In this document: positions 1-10,483 of the stretch, in pieces | Numbering within the stretch: the stretch's first letter is position 1 | Layout of the letters: each line of letters starts with the position of its first letter | Assembly (NCBI RefSeq): GCF_000179615.1 | Contig: NZ_AEDD01000005.1 | Coordinates: 108,428-172,427, forward strand | Length of the DNA: 64,000 bases | From: Paenibacillus curdlanolyticus YK9 | Lineage (GTDB): Bacteria; Bacillota; Bacilli; Paenibacillales; Paenibacillaceae | Reading direction: 5' to 3' | Made by a program: the position numbers and the translations under genes | The notes under the pieces: model-generated | Told to the model about the DNA's origin: nothing | The model's input: the letters and a program-made list of their open reading frames with translations, nothing else | Database searches by the model: none

Positions 1-1367
<1,367 letters not shown>

Positions 1368-1385
1368 CTACCGGTTTCTTACGAA

Positions 1386-1414
1386 CGAAAAAGCTTCCAA
1401 GGGAAGCTTTTTCG
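1386..1414 (-). terminator. Intrinsic terminator after greA
   Basis: A perfect 13-bp inverted repeat (CGAAAAAGCTTCC, 3-base loop, GGAAGCTTTTTCG) sits 20 bp past the greA stop. Read on the minus strand the stem ends in a run of five T. It lies only 31 bp before the lysS start. Confidence 0.8.
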
Positions 1415-1433
1415 AGTGGGTCGCACGAAAACC

Positions 1434-1910
1434 TTATTTTTTGATTTCGAGAATTTTATACTGAATGACGCCAGCCGGGACGCTTACTTCTACGGTAGCG
1501 CCAACTTTTTTACCCAAAATTGCTTTGCCAACTGGACTTTCATTAGAGATCTTGTTATTCAACGGATCGGACTCAGCCGTTCCGACGATTGTATAGTCCA
1601 CTGTGTCACCGAATTCCAAGTCTTCAACCGAAACAGTCGAACCAATGCTAACCGTCTCTGTATCGATCTCATCGTTGTTGATGATACGCGCGTTGCGCAG
1701 CATTTTCTCAAGCGTGATGATGCGACCTTCGATGAAAGCCTGCTCGTTCTTCGCATCCTCGTATTCCGAGTTCTCACTGATGTCACCGTAGCCGATGGCA
1801 ACTTTAATCCGCTCTGCCACTTCACGACGCTTTACCGATTTGAGGTTTTCGAGTTCCTCTTCTAGCTTTCTCAACCCGTCCTGAGTCAGAATAACCTCTT
1901 TATCGCCCAT
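1434..1910 (-). CDS. greA: Transcription elongation factor GreA
   Basis: Enters the RNA polymerase secondary channel and stimulates cleavage of backtracked RNA. The 158-residue length is normal for the family. The N-terminal coiled coil (about residues 1-75) carries the acidic tip region [14 protein letters not shown]; the C-terminal FKBP-like domain (about 80-158) contains [16 protein letters not shown]. The start ATG has GGAGAA upstream. It has its own near-consensus sigma-A promoter at 2057-2086 and a strong terminator, so it can be transcribed alone. Compared with the B. subtilis order it is an extra gene between dusB and lysS. Confidence 0.97.
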   Translation of the reverse strand: MGDKEVILTQDGLRKLEEELENLKSVKRREVAERIKVAIGYGDISENSEYEDAKNEQAFIEGRIITLEKMLRNARIINNDEIDTETVSIGSTVSVEDLEFGDTVDYTIVGTAESDPLNNKISNESPVGKAILGKKVGATVEVSVPAGVIQYKILEIKK

Positions 1911-2056
1911 CTTGTGATTCTCCTGTCACGTGAAGTATTTTCATACATCCATGATACCTGTATGAATTCACTATTACTTAATATATTACACAAGTCGCTG
2001 ATGATGTTAGCCGTTCAACGGCTCCATAAAAGCGCTTGCCCCATTTATATTGCTTG

Positions 2057-2086
2057 ATTATATTGCAGTATCACATCAAATGTCAA
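2057..2086 (-). promoter_or_regulatory. Sigma-A promoter for greA
   Basis: On the minus strand, TTGACA (2081-2086) and TATAAT (2057-2062) are both perfect consensus and are separated by 18 bp. The predicted leader is about 140 nt and contains a small hairpin AGCCGTT-GA-ACGGCT. Confidence 0.85.
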
Positions 2087-2118
2087 TCAAAGCCAGCCTT
2101 GGCGGAATGACGGATTCC

Positions 2119-3147
2119 TCATTGCGCCGCGGCTTCGCCGTCGGTCCAATTGGCTGCTTTTACAGCGCCTGCATCTTCCGGTAAAGATTCAATATATTGA
2201 TTCAGAATCGCGACCATTTTGTCACGGCTTGTCTCTTCCATAATGGTATCCTTGATACGAGCAGAGCCTTGCAGCCCTTTCATGTACCATGCCATATGCT
2301 TACGCATCTCGCGCACAGCCGTCGATTCGCCCTTCAGTGAAACAAGGCGATCCATGTGAAGGATGGCGATCTCCATTTTCTCCTTCGGTGTCGGATCAGG
2401 CAGCAGTTCCCCGTTGGTCAAATATTGAATCGTTCGATAGAGCATCCACGGGTTGCCGAGCGCCCCGCGTCCAATCATAACGCCGTCTACGCCCGTATGA
2501 TCAAGCATGCGCTTAGCATCCTCAGGCGTGAATACGTCGCCATTGCCGATAACCGGAATGGATACGGCTTCCTTGACCTCTTTAATAATATCCCAATTCG
2601 CTTTGCCGGTATACAATTGCTCCCGGGTCCGGCCATGCACGCTTACAGCGCTGCCGCCTGCACGTTCCACTGCACGAGCGTTCTCAACAGCGAAAATATG
2701 CTCGTCATCCCAGCCGATACGCATTTTGACCGTTACCGGTTTATCGACAGCTTCTGTCACCGCGGATACCATCTCATAGATCTTATTCGGATCGAGCAGC
2801 CAGCGCGCGCCAGCATCGCATTTGGTTACCTTCGGCACCGGACAGCCCATATTAATGTCGATGATATCGGCATTCGTCTGTTTATCCACGATCTTCGCTG
2901 CCTCGACGAGCGATTCGCGGTCGCCCCCAAATATTTGCAAGCTAAGCGGCTTCTCCCGTTCGTCAACATACAGCATTTCCAGCGTGCGCTTATTGCCGTG
3001 GAGGATCGCTTTATCGCTCACCATTTCCGCACAAACAAGACCCGTGCCGAACTCCTTCGCAATAAGACGAAAGGCCGGATTGCAAACACCAGCCATCGGC
3101 GCAAGCACCACGTTGTTCTTCATCTCGATATTTCCGATTTTTAGCAT
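2119..3147 (-). CDS. dusB: tRNA-dihydrouridine synthase (DusB type)
   Basis: FMN- and NADPH-dependent enzyme that reduces specific uridines in tRNA to dihydrouridine. It has 342 residues. A TIM barrel begins MLKIGNIEMKNNVVLAPMAG, with the catalytic-cysteine signature INMGCPVPKVTKCDAGA near residues 98-115 and phosphate-binding stretches IPVIGNGDVF and GVMIGRGALGNPW. The C-terminal helical domain is shortened relative to some homologs and ends in an Ala-rich tail. AAAGGAG precedes the ATG. It corresponds to B. subtilis yacF and keeps the same place after folK and the small XRE gene. I saw no clear terminator before the greA promoter. Confidence 0.95.
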   Translation of the reverse strand: MLKIGNIEMKNNVVLAPMAGVCNPAFRLIAKEFGTGLVCAEMVSDKAILHGNKRTLEMLYVDEREKPLSLQIFGGDRESLVEAAKIVDKQTNADIIDINMGCPVPKVTKCDAGARWLLDPNKIYEMVSAVTEAVDKPVTVKMRIGWDDEHIFAVENARAVERAGGSAVSVHGRTREQLYTGKANWDIIKEVKEAVSIPVIGNGDVFTPEDAKRMLDHTGVDGVMIGRGALGNPWMLYRTIQYLTNGELLPDPTPKEKMEIAILHMDRLVSLKGESTAVREMRKHMAWYMKGLQGSARIKDTIMEETSRDKMVAILNQYIESLPEDAGAVKAANWTDGEAAAQ

Positions 3148-3215
3148 GCTACTCCATACTCCTTTCGCATTCCACGTAAAAGCTGGCCGTTTCCTTGTTC
3201 GTCGGTTCCATTCCT

Positions 3216-3431
3216 TTAATGCGCCTTGCCGACCTGCGTAAGCTCGTCATAATCGATGCCAAGCGTCTCTGCAATGTTAGCAAGCAGCTTGGGGTCGGGC
3301 TTGCGCGTGCCCCGCTCTAGTGAACCAAGCACCGCCACCGAAACGGACAACCGTTCGGCGAGCTGCTGCTGCGTAAAGCCTTTTAACTTTCGAAATGCGC
3401 GGATGCGCTGTGCCAATTGATCGTTTTCCAT
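3216..3431 (-). CDS. Small XRE-family helix-turn-helix regulator (YazB-like)
   Basis: A 71-residue protein that is almost entirely one Cro/CI-type HTH domain: RIRAFRKLKGFTQQQLAERL, then SVAVLGSLERGTRKPDPKLL. The SLERGTRKP region is the usual recognition helix and turn. There is no ligand-binding or dimerisation domain. It is equivalent in position and size to B. subtilis yazB, between folK and dusB. Its start (AAAGGAAGG about nine bases upstream) lies inside the 3' end of folK, so the two genes overlap by 49 nt in different frames and are probably translationally coupled. Its target is unknown; autoregulation of the folate operon would be a guess. Confidence 0.88.
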   Translation of the reverse strand: MENDQLAQRIRAFRKLKGFTQQQLAERLSVSVAVLGSLERGTRKPDPKLLANIAETLGIDYDELTQVGKAH

Positions 3432-3946
3432 CTAGTGATGCCTTCCTTTCCGTCCCGACAAGCCAAGTTAGCTGATTCTGCCACCGCTGAATACAGCGGA
3501 TGCGTCTCTGTAAGCACGTCGCGAAGCGGCACCAGTACGAACGCCCGCTCCATCATCCGGGGATGAGGAAGGGTGAGACGCTCCGTATCTTGGGATATAT
3601 CGCCGTACATCAGCAAATCGAGATCTACCGTGCGCGGTCCCCAACGGACAAGGCGCACGCGCCCCAGCTGCTGTTCGATCGCTTGCAGCGCGTCCAACAG
3701 CTCTTCCGGGCCAAGCCGGGTGCGAATCGCCGCTGCCATATTCAAAAATGCAGGCTGATCCGTATACCCCACTGGATCCGTTTCATATACATCCGACACC
3801 CGCTCAACAACAATATCCTCATGTGCTGCGAGCCGTTCTATTGCACGCTCCAACGTTTCGCCTCTGTCCCCCAAATTGGAGCCGAGCGCGACATATCCCT
3901 CTATTGAACCCGCTAAATCAGACGGGAACGATTGTACCATGTTCAT
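3383..3946 (-). CDS. folK: 2-amino-4-hydroxy-6-hydroxymethyldihydropteridine pyrophosphokinase
   Basis: Transfers pyrophosphate from ATP to hydroxymethyldihydropterin, the step before dihydropteroate synthase. The 187-residue frame has the HPPK hallmarks: YVALGSNLGDRGETLERAI near the N-terminus, then VRWGPRTVDLDLLMYGD, then LPHPRMMERAFVLVPL. It is about 15-20 residues longer at the C-terminus than usual; this tail (after RDGKEG) is the part that overlaps the XRE gene and may be poorly constrained. It starts 29 nt inside folB. The ATG at 3946 and a second ATG two codons on are both possible. Confidence 0.95.
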   Translation of the reverse strand: MNMVQSFPSDLAGSIEGYVALGSNLGDRGETLERAIERLAAHEDIVVERVSDVYETDPVGYTDQPAFLNMAAAIRTRLGPEELLDALQAIEQQLGRVRLVRWGPRTVDLDLLMYGDISQDTERLTLPHPRMMERAFVLVPLRDVLTETHPLYSAVAESANLACRDGKEGITRWKTINWHSASAHFES

Positions 3947-4304
3947 CCCGCTTTCTGCGAAGCTCCACTGTCACGCCATCAAAATGAATCTCAAAAGGCG
4001 GATTCGGCTTCGTGACACGAACCGTCACTTCATTGAGAATAGTATAAGTCTGCAGCAACTTAGATGCAATGGCACCCGCCAGCGCTTCAATGAGCTTGAG
4101 GGGTGGCCCTTCTACTATAGCTTTCGTCAACGCATGAAGCTCTGCATAATTGACCGTTGCATCCAGGTTGTCCTCTTCGGCTGCCCGCGACAAATCCAGC
4201 TTCAACTCGAGTTCTACGCCGAATTTTTGACCGAGCTTGTTTTCTTCAGCGAAAACCCCGTGGTAGCCAAAAAATTGCATGCCTTTCAACGTCATCGTAT
4301 CCAT
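3918..4304 (-). CDS. folB: Dihydroneopterin aldolase
   Basis: Converts 7,8-dihydroneopterin to 6-hydroxymethyl-dihydropterin and glycolaldehyde. The 128-residue length is normal for the small octameric T-fold enzyme. Visible motifs are GMQFFGYHGVFAEENKLGQK at the N-terminus (the conserved YHG...EE region), VNYAELHALTKAIVEGPPLK in the middle, and VTVRVTKPNPP near the end. A GGGGGG ribosome-binding site precedes the ATG. It sits between folP and folK in the folate operon and overlaps folK by 29 nt. Confidence 0.96.
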   Translation of the reverse strand: MDTMTLKGMQFFGYHGVFAEENKLGQKFGVELELKLDLSRAAEEDNLDATVNYAELHALTKAIVEGPPLKLIEALAGAIASKLLQTYTILNEVTVRVTKPNPPFEIHFDGVTVELRRKRDEHGTIVPV

Positions 4305-4333
4305 AAGAACCCCCCTTGCCTGATCAAGTATAG

Positions 4334-5185
4334 TTAGCCCTTGCCCCGATCCCGATAAACAATCGCATCAGTCATAAGCGATACGCGCTTCATCGCCTGG
4401 ACATCATGCACGCGAACAATCCCGCAGCCCTGCATAATACCGATGGATACAGTGGCCGCCGTGCCCTCAACCCGCTCATGGGAAGGCACGCCGCCCAGCG
4501 CCTGGCCGATGAACCCTTTGCGAGATGTTCCTAAAAGTACAGGGTAGCCGAGTTCGGCCAAATCCGTCAGCCTGCCCATCATCGCTATATTCTCGTCATA
4601 GTCCTTAGCAAATCCGATGCCCGGATCGAGCCATATGCGATCATCCCGCACTCCTGCGGCGTGCGCAATACGAATGCTTTCTTGCAGATCAGCAATGACG
4701 TCACCGACAAAATTCGTATAATTACGATCCGGCCGATTATGGTTCAGAATGACAGGGCACTCAAATTCCGCTGCTGCAACAGCCATCCGTGGATCATGCC
4801 TAAGCGCCCAAATATCGTTAATGATATGCGCTCCTGCCGCTAGGGATTGACGGGCTGTCTCCGGCTTGTAGGTATCAATGGACAGCGGGATGTGAGGCAG
4901 CGCCTGACGAATGGCATGAATGACTGGCACCACGCGGCGAATCTCTTCTTCTTCCGGTACTGGCACATAACCCGGCCGTGTAGATTCGCCTCCGATATCG
5001 AGGATATCCGCACCTTCGGCGACCATCTGCTTCGCTCTCTCCACCGCCGCCTGAACGGTATCATAGCGGCCCCCATCGGAGAAGGAATCCGGGGTAGCGT
5101 TCAGAATGCCCATGATTAAGGTTCTGGCGCCAAGCTCCAGCTGCACGCCTCCGCTCAATCGCACTATGTGTTTTTTAGGAGTCAT
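4334..5185 (-). CDS. folP: Dihydropteroate synthase
   Basis: Condenses hydroxymethyldihydropterin pyrophosphate with p-aminobenzoate to give dihydropteroate; the target of sulfonamides. The 283-residue TIM barrel shows the standard motifs LIMGILNATPDSFSDGGRY, ADILDIGGESTRPGY, PLSIDTYKPETARQSLAAGA, and DPGIGFAKDYDEN, followed by LGTSRKGFIG, the pterin/phosphate-site lysine-arginine loop. It follows pabC by 15 bp and precedes folB, so p-aminobenzoate and pterin supply are co-transcribed with the enzyme joining them. It corresponds to B. subtilis sul. Confidence 0.97.
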   Translation of the reverse strand: MTPKKHIVRLSGGVQLELGARTLIMGILNATPDSFSDGGRYDTVQAAVERAKQMVAEGADILDIGGESTRPGYVPVPEEEEIRRVVPVIHAIRQALPHIPLSIDTYKPETARQSLAAGAHIINDIWALRHDPRMAVAAAEFECPVILNHNRPDRNYTNFVGDVIADLQESIRIAHAAGVRDDRIWLDPGIGFAKDYDENIAMMGRLTDLAELGYPVLLGTSRKGFIGQALGGVPSHERVEGTAATVSIGIMQGCGIVRVHDVQAMKRVSLMTDAIVYRDRGKG

Positions 5186-5200
5186 CGCCTTACTTCCCTT

Positions 5201-6064
5201 CTAAAAGCTTCGATAAAGCTTCAGCAGCTTGCGCAGCACGGGACCAGCCGTACCATCGCCTATTGGCGCGCAATTACCTGCCCCATCTGCAAGGCTCGTA
5301 ACAGGAACGAGCTCTTGTATCGAGTTCGTCACCCATACTTCATCCGCATCCAACAGCTCATCCCACCGATACAAGCCTTCCTCGATCACGAAGCCTGCTT
5401 GCTCCGCCAAGGTCAGCACATGGGCGCGCGTCACGCCCGGCAATATGCCGGTTAATAAGGACGGGGTACAGATGATGCCATTGCGCACAAAGAACAAATT
5501 GCTGACGATGCCTTCCGTAAGCCAGCCTTCCTTCGATAAGAGCAGCCCTTCCGCACCCGGGGATGCCCCGGAAAGCTGCAGCTCCTGCTTTGCGATAATA
5601 TTATTCATGTAATGCAACGATTTTAAACGAATATCGCCCTCAGGCGTATTCCTGATCGTGCGCAGCAGCCGCAATTCCCGTCCTGTCTCGTACAGTTGCG
5701 GTGCCGTTGGCGGCAATGGCTTGACGAGTAGCCAAACGTTCGGCTGTTCATAATCACCGGCCGGCAGCCCGAGCCCGCCATCTCCTGCGGAGACGGTAAG
5801 CCTGACATACGCATCCGTAAGCTCATTCGCTTTCATAACTGCGACTAGCCAGCTCTCAATCTGAGAAGGATCAGGCGAATACCGAATACGAAGCGCTTCG
5901 CATCCCTCTCTCAACCTTTGCAAATGGGCATCAAGCAAATGCGGACGCCCACCGTAGGTACGAAACGTCTCAAACAGCCCCATTCCGTACAAAAAGCCGT
6001 GGTCGAATACGCCGACCACAGCTTCCTCCGCATGTATGACGGAACCGTTGTACCCGACCTTCAT
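5201..6064 (-). CDS. pabC: 4-amino-4-deoxychorismate lyase (branched-chain aminotransferase fold)
   Basis: PLP enzyme that removes pyruvate from aminodeoxychorismate to give p-aminobenzoate. I place the start at the ATG at 6064, which overlaps the pabA stop as ATGA; the open frame continues upstream but that region is pabA sequence. The 287-residue product has fold-type IV features: [34 protein letters not shown], the PLP lysine region [38 protein letters not shown], and [11 protein letters not shown]. It is in the operon after pabB and pabA. A D-amino-acid or branched-chain transaminase has the same fold, but the context favours PabC. Confidence 0.93.
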   Translation of the reverse strand: MKVGYNGSVIHAEEAVVGVFDHGFLYGMGLFETFRTYGGRPHLLDAHLQRLREGCEALRIRYSPDPSQIESWLVAVMKANELTDAYVRLTVSAGDGGLGLPAGDYEQPNVWLLVKPLPPTAPQLYETGRELRLLRTIRNTPEGDIRLKSLHYMNNIIAKQELQLSGASPGAEGLLLSKEGWLTEGIVSNLFFVRNGIICTPSLLTGILPGVTRAHVLTLAEQAGFVIEEGLYRWDELLDADEVWVTNSIQELVPVTSLADGAGNCAPIGDGTAGPVLRKLLKLYRSF

Positions 6065-6642
6065 CGTGCTGCGCCTGCTCGTAGAGCGAGGAAATTGCGG
6101 AGCATCGTCAGGCCGTTCTCGGTAATAATCGATTCCGGATGAAATTGTACGCCTTCGATCGGATACTCCTTGTGGCGAAGGCCCATAATCTCGCCTTCTG
6201 CTGTCTCTGCCGTAATCTCCAAGCAATCGGGAAGCGTCTCGCGCTTCACAATTAGGGAATGATAGCGAGTCGCAATGAATGGCGACGGTATGCCATCGAA
6301 GATAGAGCGCCCATCATGCAGGATCTCGGATGTTTTGCCATGCATCAGCTTCTCTGCACGCACAACATCGCCGCCGAATGCTTGTCCGATCGATTGGTGG
6401 CCAAGACAAACGCCAAATATCGGGATTTCTCCTTTGAATCGGTCAATGACCGCCAAGCTAATGCCTGCCTCATTCGGTGAGCACGGCCCCGGCGAAATCA
6501 GAATATGATCGGGCGCCATCGCCGCGATATCATCCAACCCGATCTCATCGTTGCGCTTCACAACGATGTCCTGCCCTAGCTCGCCCAAGTACTGTACCAG
6601 GTTGTACGTAAACGAATCGTAATTGTCGATTACCAGTATCAT
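6061..6642 (-). CDS. pabA: Aminodeoxychorismate/anthranilate synthase glutamine amidotransferase subunit
   Basis: Supplies ammonia from glutamine to PabB, and in Bacillus also to anthranilate synthase. The 193-residue class I glutaminase begins [20 protein letters not shown]. It has the oxyanion stretch [14 protein letters not shown], the nucleophile cysteine in [16 protein letters not shown], and the His-Glu pair in [18 protein letters not shown] precedes the ATG. It lies between pabB (15 bp upstream) and pabC (4-nt overlap). With no trp genes in view I cannot tell whether it is shared with tryptophan synthesis. Confidence 0.95.
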   Translation of the reverse strand: MILVIDNYDSFTYNLVQYLGELGQDIVVKRNDEIGLDDIAAMAPDHILISPGPCSPNEAGISLAVIDRFKGEIPIFGVCLGHQSIGQAFGGDVVRAEKLMHGKTSEILHDGRSIFDGIPSPFIATRYHSLIVKRETLPDCLEITAETAEGEIMGLRHKEYPIEGVQFHPESIITENGLTMLRNFLALRAGAAR

Positions 6643-6656
6643 AGCGATGACCTCCT

Positions 6657-8309
6657 TTATAATAAGCGGCTGCTTAGCGCCCCCGGCTCAGCTTTACCCT
6701 CATGCTTGGTTTGCTTGTCTGGCTGATCATGAAACCGTTCGCCAAGCTGAATCGCCTTCCAGAGCGCCTTAGCCTTGCTAAGCGACTCATAATATTCTCG
6801 CTGCGGAATGGAATCGATCACGATTCCTGCGCCCGCCTGAATATGAACGACGTTATCGCGCACGGTCATCGTTCTTATAATAATATTAAATTCCATATTC
6901 CCGCAGTAGTCAATCCATCCCATCGAGCCCGTATACGGGCCTCGTCTAGTCGGTTCAAGCTCTTCGATGATTTCCATCGTACGGATTTTGGGCGCACCCG
7001 TAATCGTCCCTCCCGGGAACGTTGCCGCAATGACATCAAAAGCATCTTTGCCCGGCGCAATCCGGCCTTCGACTTGCGATACGAGGTGCATCACGTGGGA
7101 ATAACGCTCGATGACCATAAGTTCCGGGACGTGTACCGATCCATAGCTGGCGATTCGACCCAAATCATTCCGTTCAAGGTCGACCAGCATAATATGCTCC
7201 GCCCGTTCCTTCTCGGTATGGAGCAGCTCCTGCTCCATTGCCACATCCTCTTCGGGCGTTTGCCCTCTTCGGCGCGTGCCGGCAATCGGCCTCGTCGCCA
7301 GCACCCCGTCCTTCAGCTCGACCAGCAGCTCCGGCGAGCCCGAAACGAGCTGAAAATCCGGACAGCGCAGAAAGCCCATATAAGGCGAAGGGTTGACGAC
7401 CCGCAGCCATTCGTAGAGCTCCTCTGGCGATACAGCGGTCTGTTTGCTCTGGCGAAGCGACAAATTGACCTGAAATACGTCGCCTTGGCCGATATACTGC
7501 TGGATTTTGCGCACGGCATTTTCGTAAGCTTCCTTTTCAAAAGGGGAAAACGTATCCGCCACCGACTCGACATCGATGGTAAGCGATTCGGAAGCCAGCT
7601 TGCTTAGCCGCTCTTCACGCGTCAAGAAGCCCGGCGGTTCCATCCTCGGCTCATCGCTAAACCGAGTCCGCCAATAATCGGCCATCGCCGCTGTTTGCTG
7701 CACCGCACGCTCATATAAAGTCTCCAGATCCTGTTCAGTGGCATGCTCCGGAATAGCGGTATGCGCCGCACAGTATAAGGCATCCTCTTCTAAATCAATG
7801 ACCCACAGCTCGTCCATCCGCATGAACAAGTAATCCGGTACCCCGAGGTCATCGCTTGCGATCTCAGGCAGACGCTCAATCGTTCGAATGACGTCGTAGC
7901 CCCAAAATCCCGCGCAGCCCCCCGTCCAGGCAGGCCCCCCTTCTACCCTCGGCCCCCGATATGGCGCCATCCATCGCCTTACAACATCCAGCGGCGCACC
8001 TTCCCATGACGTTGTGTCCGCCAACCGCCTCTCCTGTGCAGGATCCGAGGCAGCGCCCGACCAATCGATGGATTGGGCAGATTGCAGCTTGCCTTGAATA
8101 ACGGATGAAGGATGCAGGCCCAAATACGTATATCGCCCGCCCTTGCCGCTTTCAAATACAAACGAGTAAGCATCAGCATCCTGCCATGCCGCTTTCCATG
8201 AAGCAATCTTGTTGCCCGCGCCGTTCAACGACAATTTATGCAATACCGGCAGCGTCGAATAGGCACGCTCGGCGTGCCACCGTTGCCACTCTTTCCAAGC
8301 GGTGAACAT
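6657..8309 (-). CDS. pabB: Aminodeoxychorismate synthase component I
   Basis: Chorismate-utilising enzyme that aminates chorismate to 4-amino-4-deoxychorismate. The N-terminal half (about residues 1-230) is the degenerate TrpE/PabB N-terminal domain; the C-terminal catalytic domain shows [57 protein letters not shown] and GMG-type glycine-rich segments (TGSMGWIDY). I chose the ATG at 8309 because GGGGG sits nine bases upstream; the frame extends further, but those codons have no ribosome-binding site. First gene of the folate operon; the cysK terminator lies just upstream, so a promoter should lie between 8310 and 8408, though none is obvious. Confidence 0.93.
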   Translation of the reverse strand: MFTAWKEWQRWHAERAYSTLPVLHKLSLNGAGNKIASWKAAWQDADAYSFVFESGKGGRYTYLGLHPSSVIQGKLQSAQSIDWSGAASDPAQERRLADTTSWEGAPLDVVRRWMAPYRGPRVEGGPAWTGGCAGFWGYDVIRTIERLPEIASDDLGVPDYLFMRMDELWVIDLEEDALYCAAHTAIPEHATEQDLETLYERAVQQTAAMADYWRTRFSDEPRMEPPGFLTREERLSKLASESLTIDVESVADTFSPFEKEAYENAVRKIQQYIGQGDVFQVNLSLRQSKQTAVSPEELYEWLRVVNPSPYMGFLRCPDFQLVSGSPELLVELKDGVLATRPIAGTRRRGQTPEEDVAMEQELLHTEKERAEHIMLVDLERNDLGRIASYGSVHVPELMVIERYSHVMHLVSQVEGRIAPGKDAFDVIAATFPGGTITGAPKIRTMEIIEELEPTRRGPYTGSMGWIDYCGNMEFNIIIRTMTVRDNVVHIQAGAGIVIDSIPQREYYESLSKAKALWKAIQLGERFHDQPDKQTKHEGKAEPGALSSRLL

Positions 8310-8407
8310 CACCTTCAACCCCCGTTCCATCCATCTATTTCGCCTAGTATACAGAATGATGGAGCAAAAGAAAAGCAACTGCCGCAGACGATATAGCCAG
8401 TATTCAC

Positions 8408-8442
8408 AAAAAAGAGCCTTCCATTCCGAGGAATGGAGGCTC
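8408..8442 (-). terminator. Intrinsic terminator after cysK
   Basis: On the minus strand GAGCCTCCATTCC and GGAATGGAAGGCTC pair across a two-base loop, with one bulged base, and are followed by six T. It separates cysK from the pab/fol operon. Confidence 0.85.
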
Positions 8443-8463
8443 GTTATTCGTTATGACTGCGTA

Positions 8464-9402
8464 TTAGTTCTCGAAGTTGAACAGCGGCGTGCTCAAGTAA
8501 CGTTCGCCATTGGATGGAACGACGGCTACGACACGTTTGCCTTTGCCCAATTCTTTAGCCACTTGCAATGCTGCGAAGATCGCCGCACCGGACGAAATAC
8601 CGCACAGAATGCCTTCTTCGCGAGCAGCACGACGTGCTGTTTCGAACGAATCTTCATTCTCTACCGTAATGATGCCATCATAAATCTCACGGTTCAAGAT
8701 ATCAGGCACGAAGTTAGCGCCGATCCCTTGAATTTTGTGAGGACCTGGCTTGCCGCCCGACAGAAGCGGCGATGCCGCTGGTTCTACAGCGTAGATTTTG
8801 ATGTCGGAGAAGTTTTGCTTGAGCACTTCGCCTGCACCCGTAATCGTACCGCCCGTGCCAATGCCGGCGATGAATGCGTCCAGCTTGCCATCAAGCGAGT
8901 TGATTGCTTCTACGATCTCAGGACCCGTCGTCTCGCGGTGCACCTTCACGTTTGCTTGGTTCTTGAACTGTTGCGGCATGAAGTAGTTAGGGTTTTCTTG
9001 CGCCAGCTCTTCTGCTTTCTTAACAGCGCCGTTCATGCCTTCCGATCCTGGCGTAAGCACGAGGTCCGCGCCGTAAGCGCGAAGCAGGTTGCGGCGCTCG
9101 ATGCTCATCGTTTCTGGCATAACGAGAATAGCTTTATATCCTTTAGCAGCTGCTACCAAAGCAAGACCGATACCCGTGTTACCGCTCGTCGGTTCAACGA
9201 TCGTGTCACCCGGCTTCAGAATACCTTGTTGCTCAGCTACTTCTACCATGCTGATTGCAATCCGGTCTTTAACGCTAGCACCCGGATTCTGATACTCAAG
9301 CTTAACATAAATCTCCGCGCTGTCTTCAGGCACAAGGCGATTCAGACGTACGAGCGGCGTATCGCCGATCAATTCTGTAACACTTTGAACAATCTTTGCC
9401 AT
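8464..9402 (-). CDS. cysK: Cysteine synthase (O-acetylserine sulfhydrylase)
   Basis: PLP enzyme making cysteine from O-acetylserine and sulfide. The 312-residue length is normal for CysK. Visible motifs are [13 protein letters not shown], the PLP-lysine stretch [50 protein letters not shown], and [13 protein letters not shown]. It has its own consensus promoter (9454-9482) and terminator, so it can be expressed apart from the isomerase gene upstream; in B. subtilis the ortholog is sulfur-regulated by CymR. Confidence 0.97.
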   Translation of the reverse strand: MAKIVQSVTELIGDTPLVRLNRLVPEDSAEIYVKLEYQNPGASVKDRIAISMVEVAEQQGILKPGDTIVEPTSGNTGIGLALVAAAKGYKAILVMPETMSIERRNLLRAYGADLVLTPGSEGMNGAVKKAEELAQENPNYFMPQQFKNQANVKVHRETTGPEIVEAINSLDGKLDAFIAGIGTGGTITGAGEVLKQNFSDIKIYAVEPAASPLLSGGKPGPHKIQGIGANFVPDILNREIYDGIITVENEDSFETARRAAREEGILCGISSGAAIFAALQVAKELGKGKRVVAVVPSNGERYLSTPLFNFEN

Positions 9403-9453
9403 TGATAAACTGCCTCCTTATTCCGACTAGTTCAGTTGGTTTTACCTGTCTAC

Positions 9454-9482
9454 ATCTTATCAATGCCATTTACAATTGTCAA
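9454..9482 (-). promoter_or_regulatory. Sigma-A promoter for cysK
   Basis: Minus strand TTGACA (9477-9482), 17-bp spacer, TAAGAT (9454-9459). The leader of about 45 nt ends in AAGGAGG before the cysK ATG. Confidence 0.8.
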
Positions 9483-9503
9483 CACTTACTTTTCCGTCAA
9501 CCC

Positions 9504-10466
9504 CTACGGGGCCGCGGGATTGCGCTTATCTTCGCCGTATTTGCGAAGCAGCTCATCCTCCACCTCGGGCAACGGCCTAGCCTGCTCCAGCGAAACCTGC
9601 CGGCGGGCTTCCTCGCGACGTTGGCCGAGCGCCATGCCTTCCCGCTCCCGCCGCTCATCTAACCGAATGATCGCATAGCCGCCCTCGGTTTTTACCGGTC
9701 CTGTTACTTGACCAACATCAAGCGAATGCGTAGCATCCAACAACGCAGCCTCGACTAAGGGGTCATTATCTTCAATATACCCCAGGTCGCCGCCTTGCTC
9801 GGAGGTGAAAGCGTCAATGGAATAGGTCTTTGCCATTAGCGCAAAGTCTTCGCCGTCGCTCAATTTCTCTATGACGTCATTTGCATCCGAACGCGTTCCC
9901 GTCAAAATCCAGCGGAGCTTCAGCTCCGTTACGCCTGTGAACTCTGAGGCGTGCTCCGCCAAGTATTCATCAATCTGGTCGTCGGTTACGGTTATCGCCC
10001 GGGTTGCGATTTGTTCCAATAACAGCCGATACTCCGCGTCAGCCTGAACGTCTTCCCGCGACAAGCCGAGCTGCTCCTGCATTTCCTCATAATATTCAGC
10101 TTCCGATCCGTACCCTTCCATTGTTCGAGCAAGCTCCGCAGACAGCTGCTCTGCCGTCACGGTTAACCCTTGGGCCGCCGCTTCAAGCTTGACCGCTTCG
10201 TGCAGCATCATCGTCCGCAGCATCGAAGCGCCGTACTGCCGATGCAGCTCTTTCGTCAAATCCTGCTCCGTAATCGGCTTCCCGCCAATGATGGCCAACA
10301 CTTTCCCTTCCTCACGCGAAAGCTCGTCCGCTCCTCCTGTGCCGCCCTCGGCTGGCTTGGGCTTATTCAAAAAGGGCACATAGTGCGTCGTGACCACGAT
10401 CGCCACCACGATCATACATACAGCCTGCAGGGACACCAACCCTCGCAGCATTCGGTCTTTCTTCAT
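9504..10466 (-). CDS. Membrane-anchored PrsA/SurA-like peptidyl-prolyl isomerase (YacD-like)
   Basis: Probable extracytoplasmic foldase. The 320-residue product has a short basic N-terminus and one membrane segment at about residues 9-28 (LVSLQAVCMIVVAIVVTTHY). It has no lipobox cysteine, so it is a signal anchor rather than a PrsA lipoprotein. A SurA-N-like helical region follows (about 50-165), then a parvulin domain (about 170-275) with LKLRWILTG, AKTYSIDAFTSEQGGDLGYI and GPVKTEGGYAIIRLDE. The position between hslO and cysK matches B. subtilis yacD. The substrate is unknown. Confidence 0.88.
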   Translation of the reverse strand: MKKDRMLRGLVSLQAVCMIVVAIVVTTHYVPFLNKPKPAEGGTGGADELSREEGKVLAIIGGKPITEQDLTKELHRQYGASMLRTMMLHEAVKLEAAAQGLTVTAEQLSAELARTMEGYGSEAEYYEEMQEQLGLSREDVQADAEYRLLLEQIATRAITVTDDQIDEYLAEHASEFTGVTELKLRWILTGTRSDANDVIEKLSDGEDFALMAKTYSIDAFTSEQGGDLGYIEDNDPLVEAALLDATHSLDVGQVTGPVKTEGGYAIIRLDERREREGMALGQRREEARRQVSLEQARPLPEVEDELLRKYGEDKRNPAAP

Positions 10467-10483
10467 TTCCTCAAGCCTTTCGG

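Noticed and set aside
8302-9405. Long plus-strand open frame opposite cysK
   Set aside because: cysK on the minus strand is unmistakable and has a promoter and terminator; the plus translation shows no recognisable fold.
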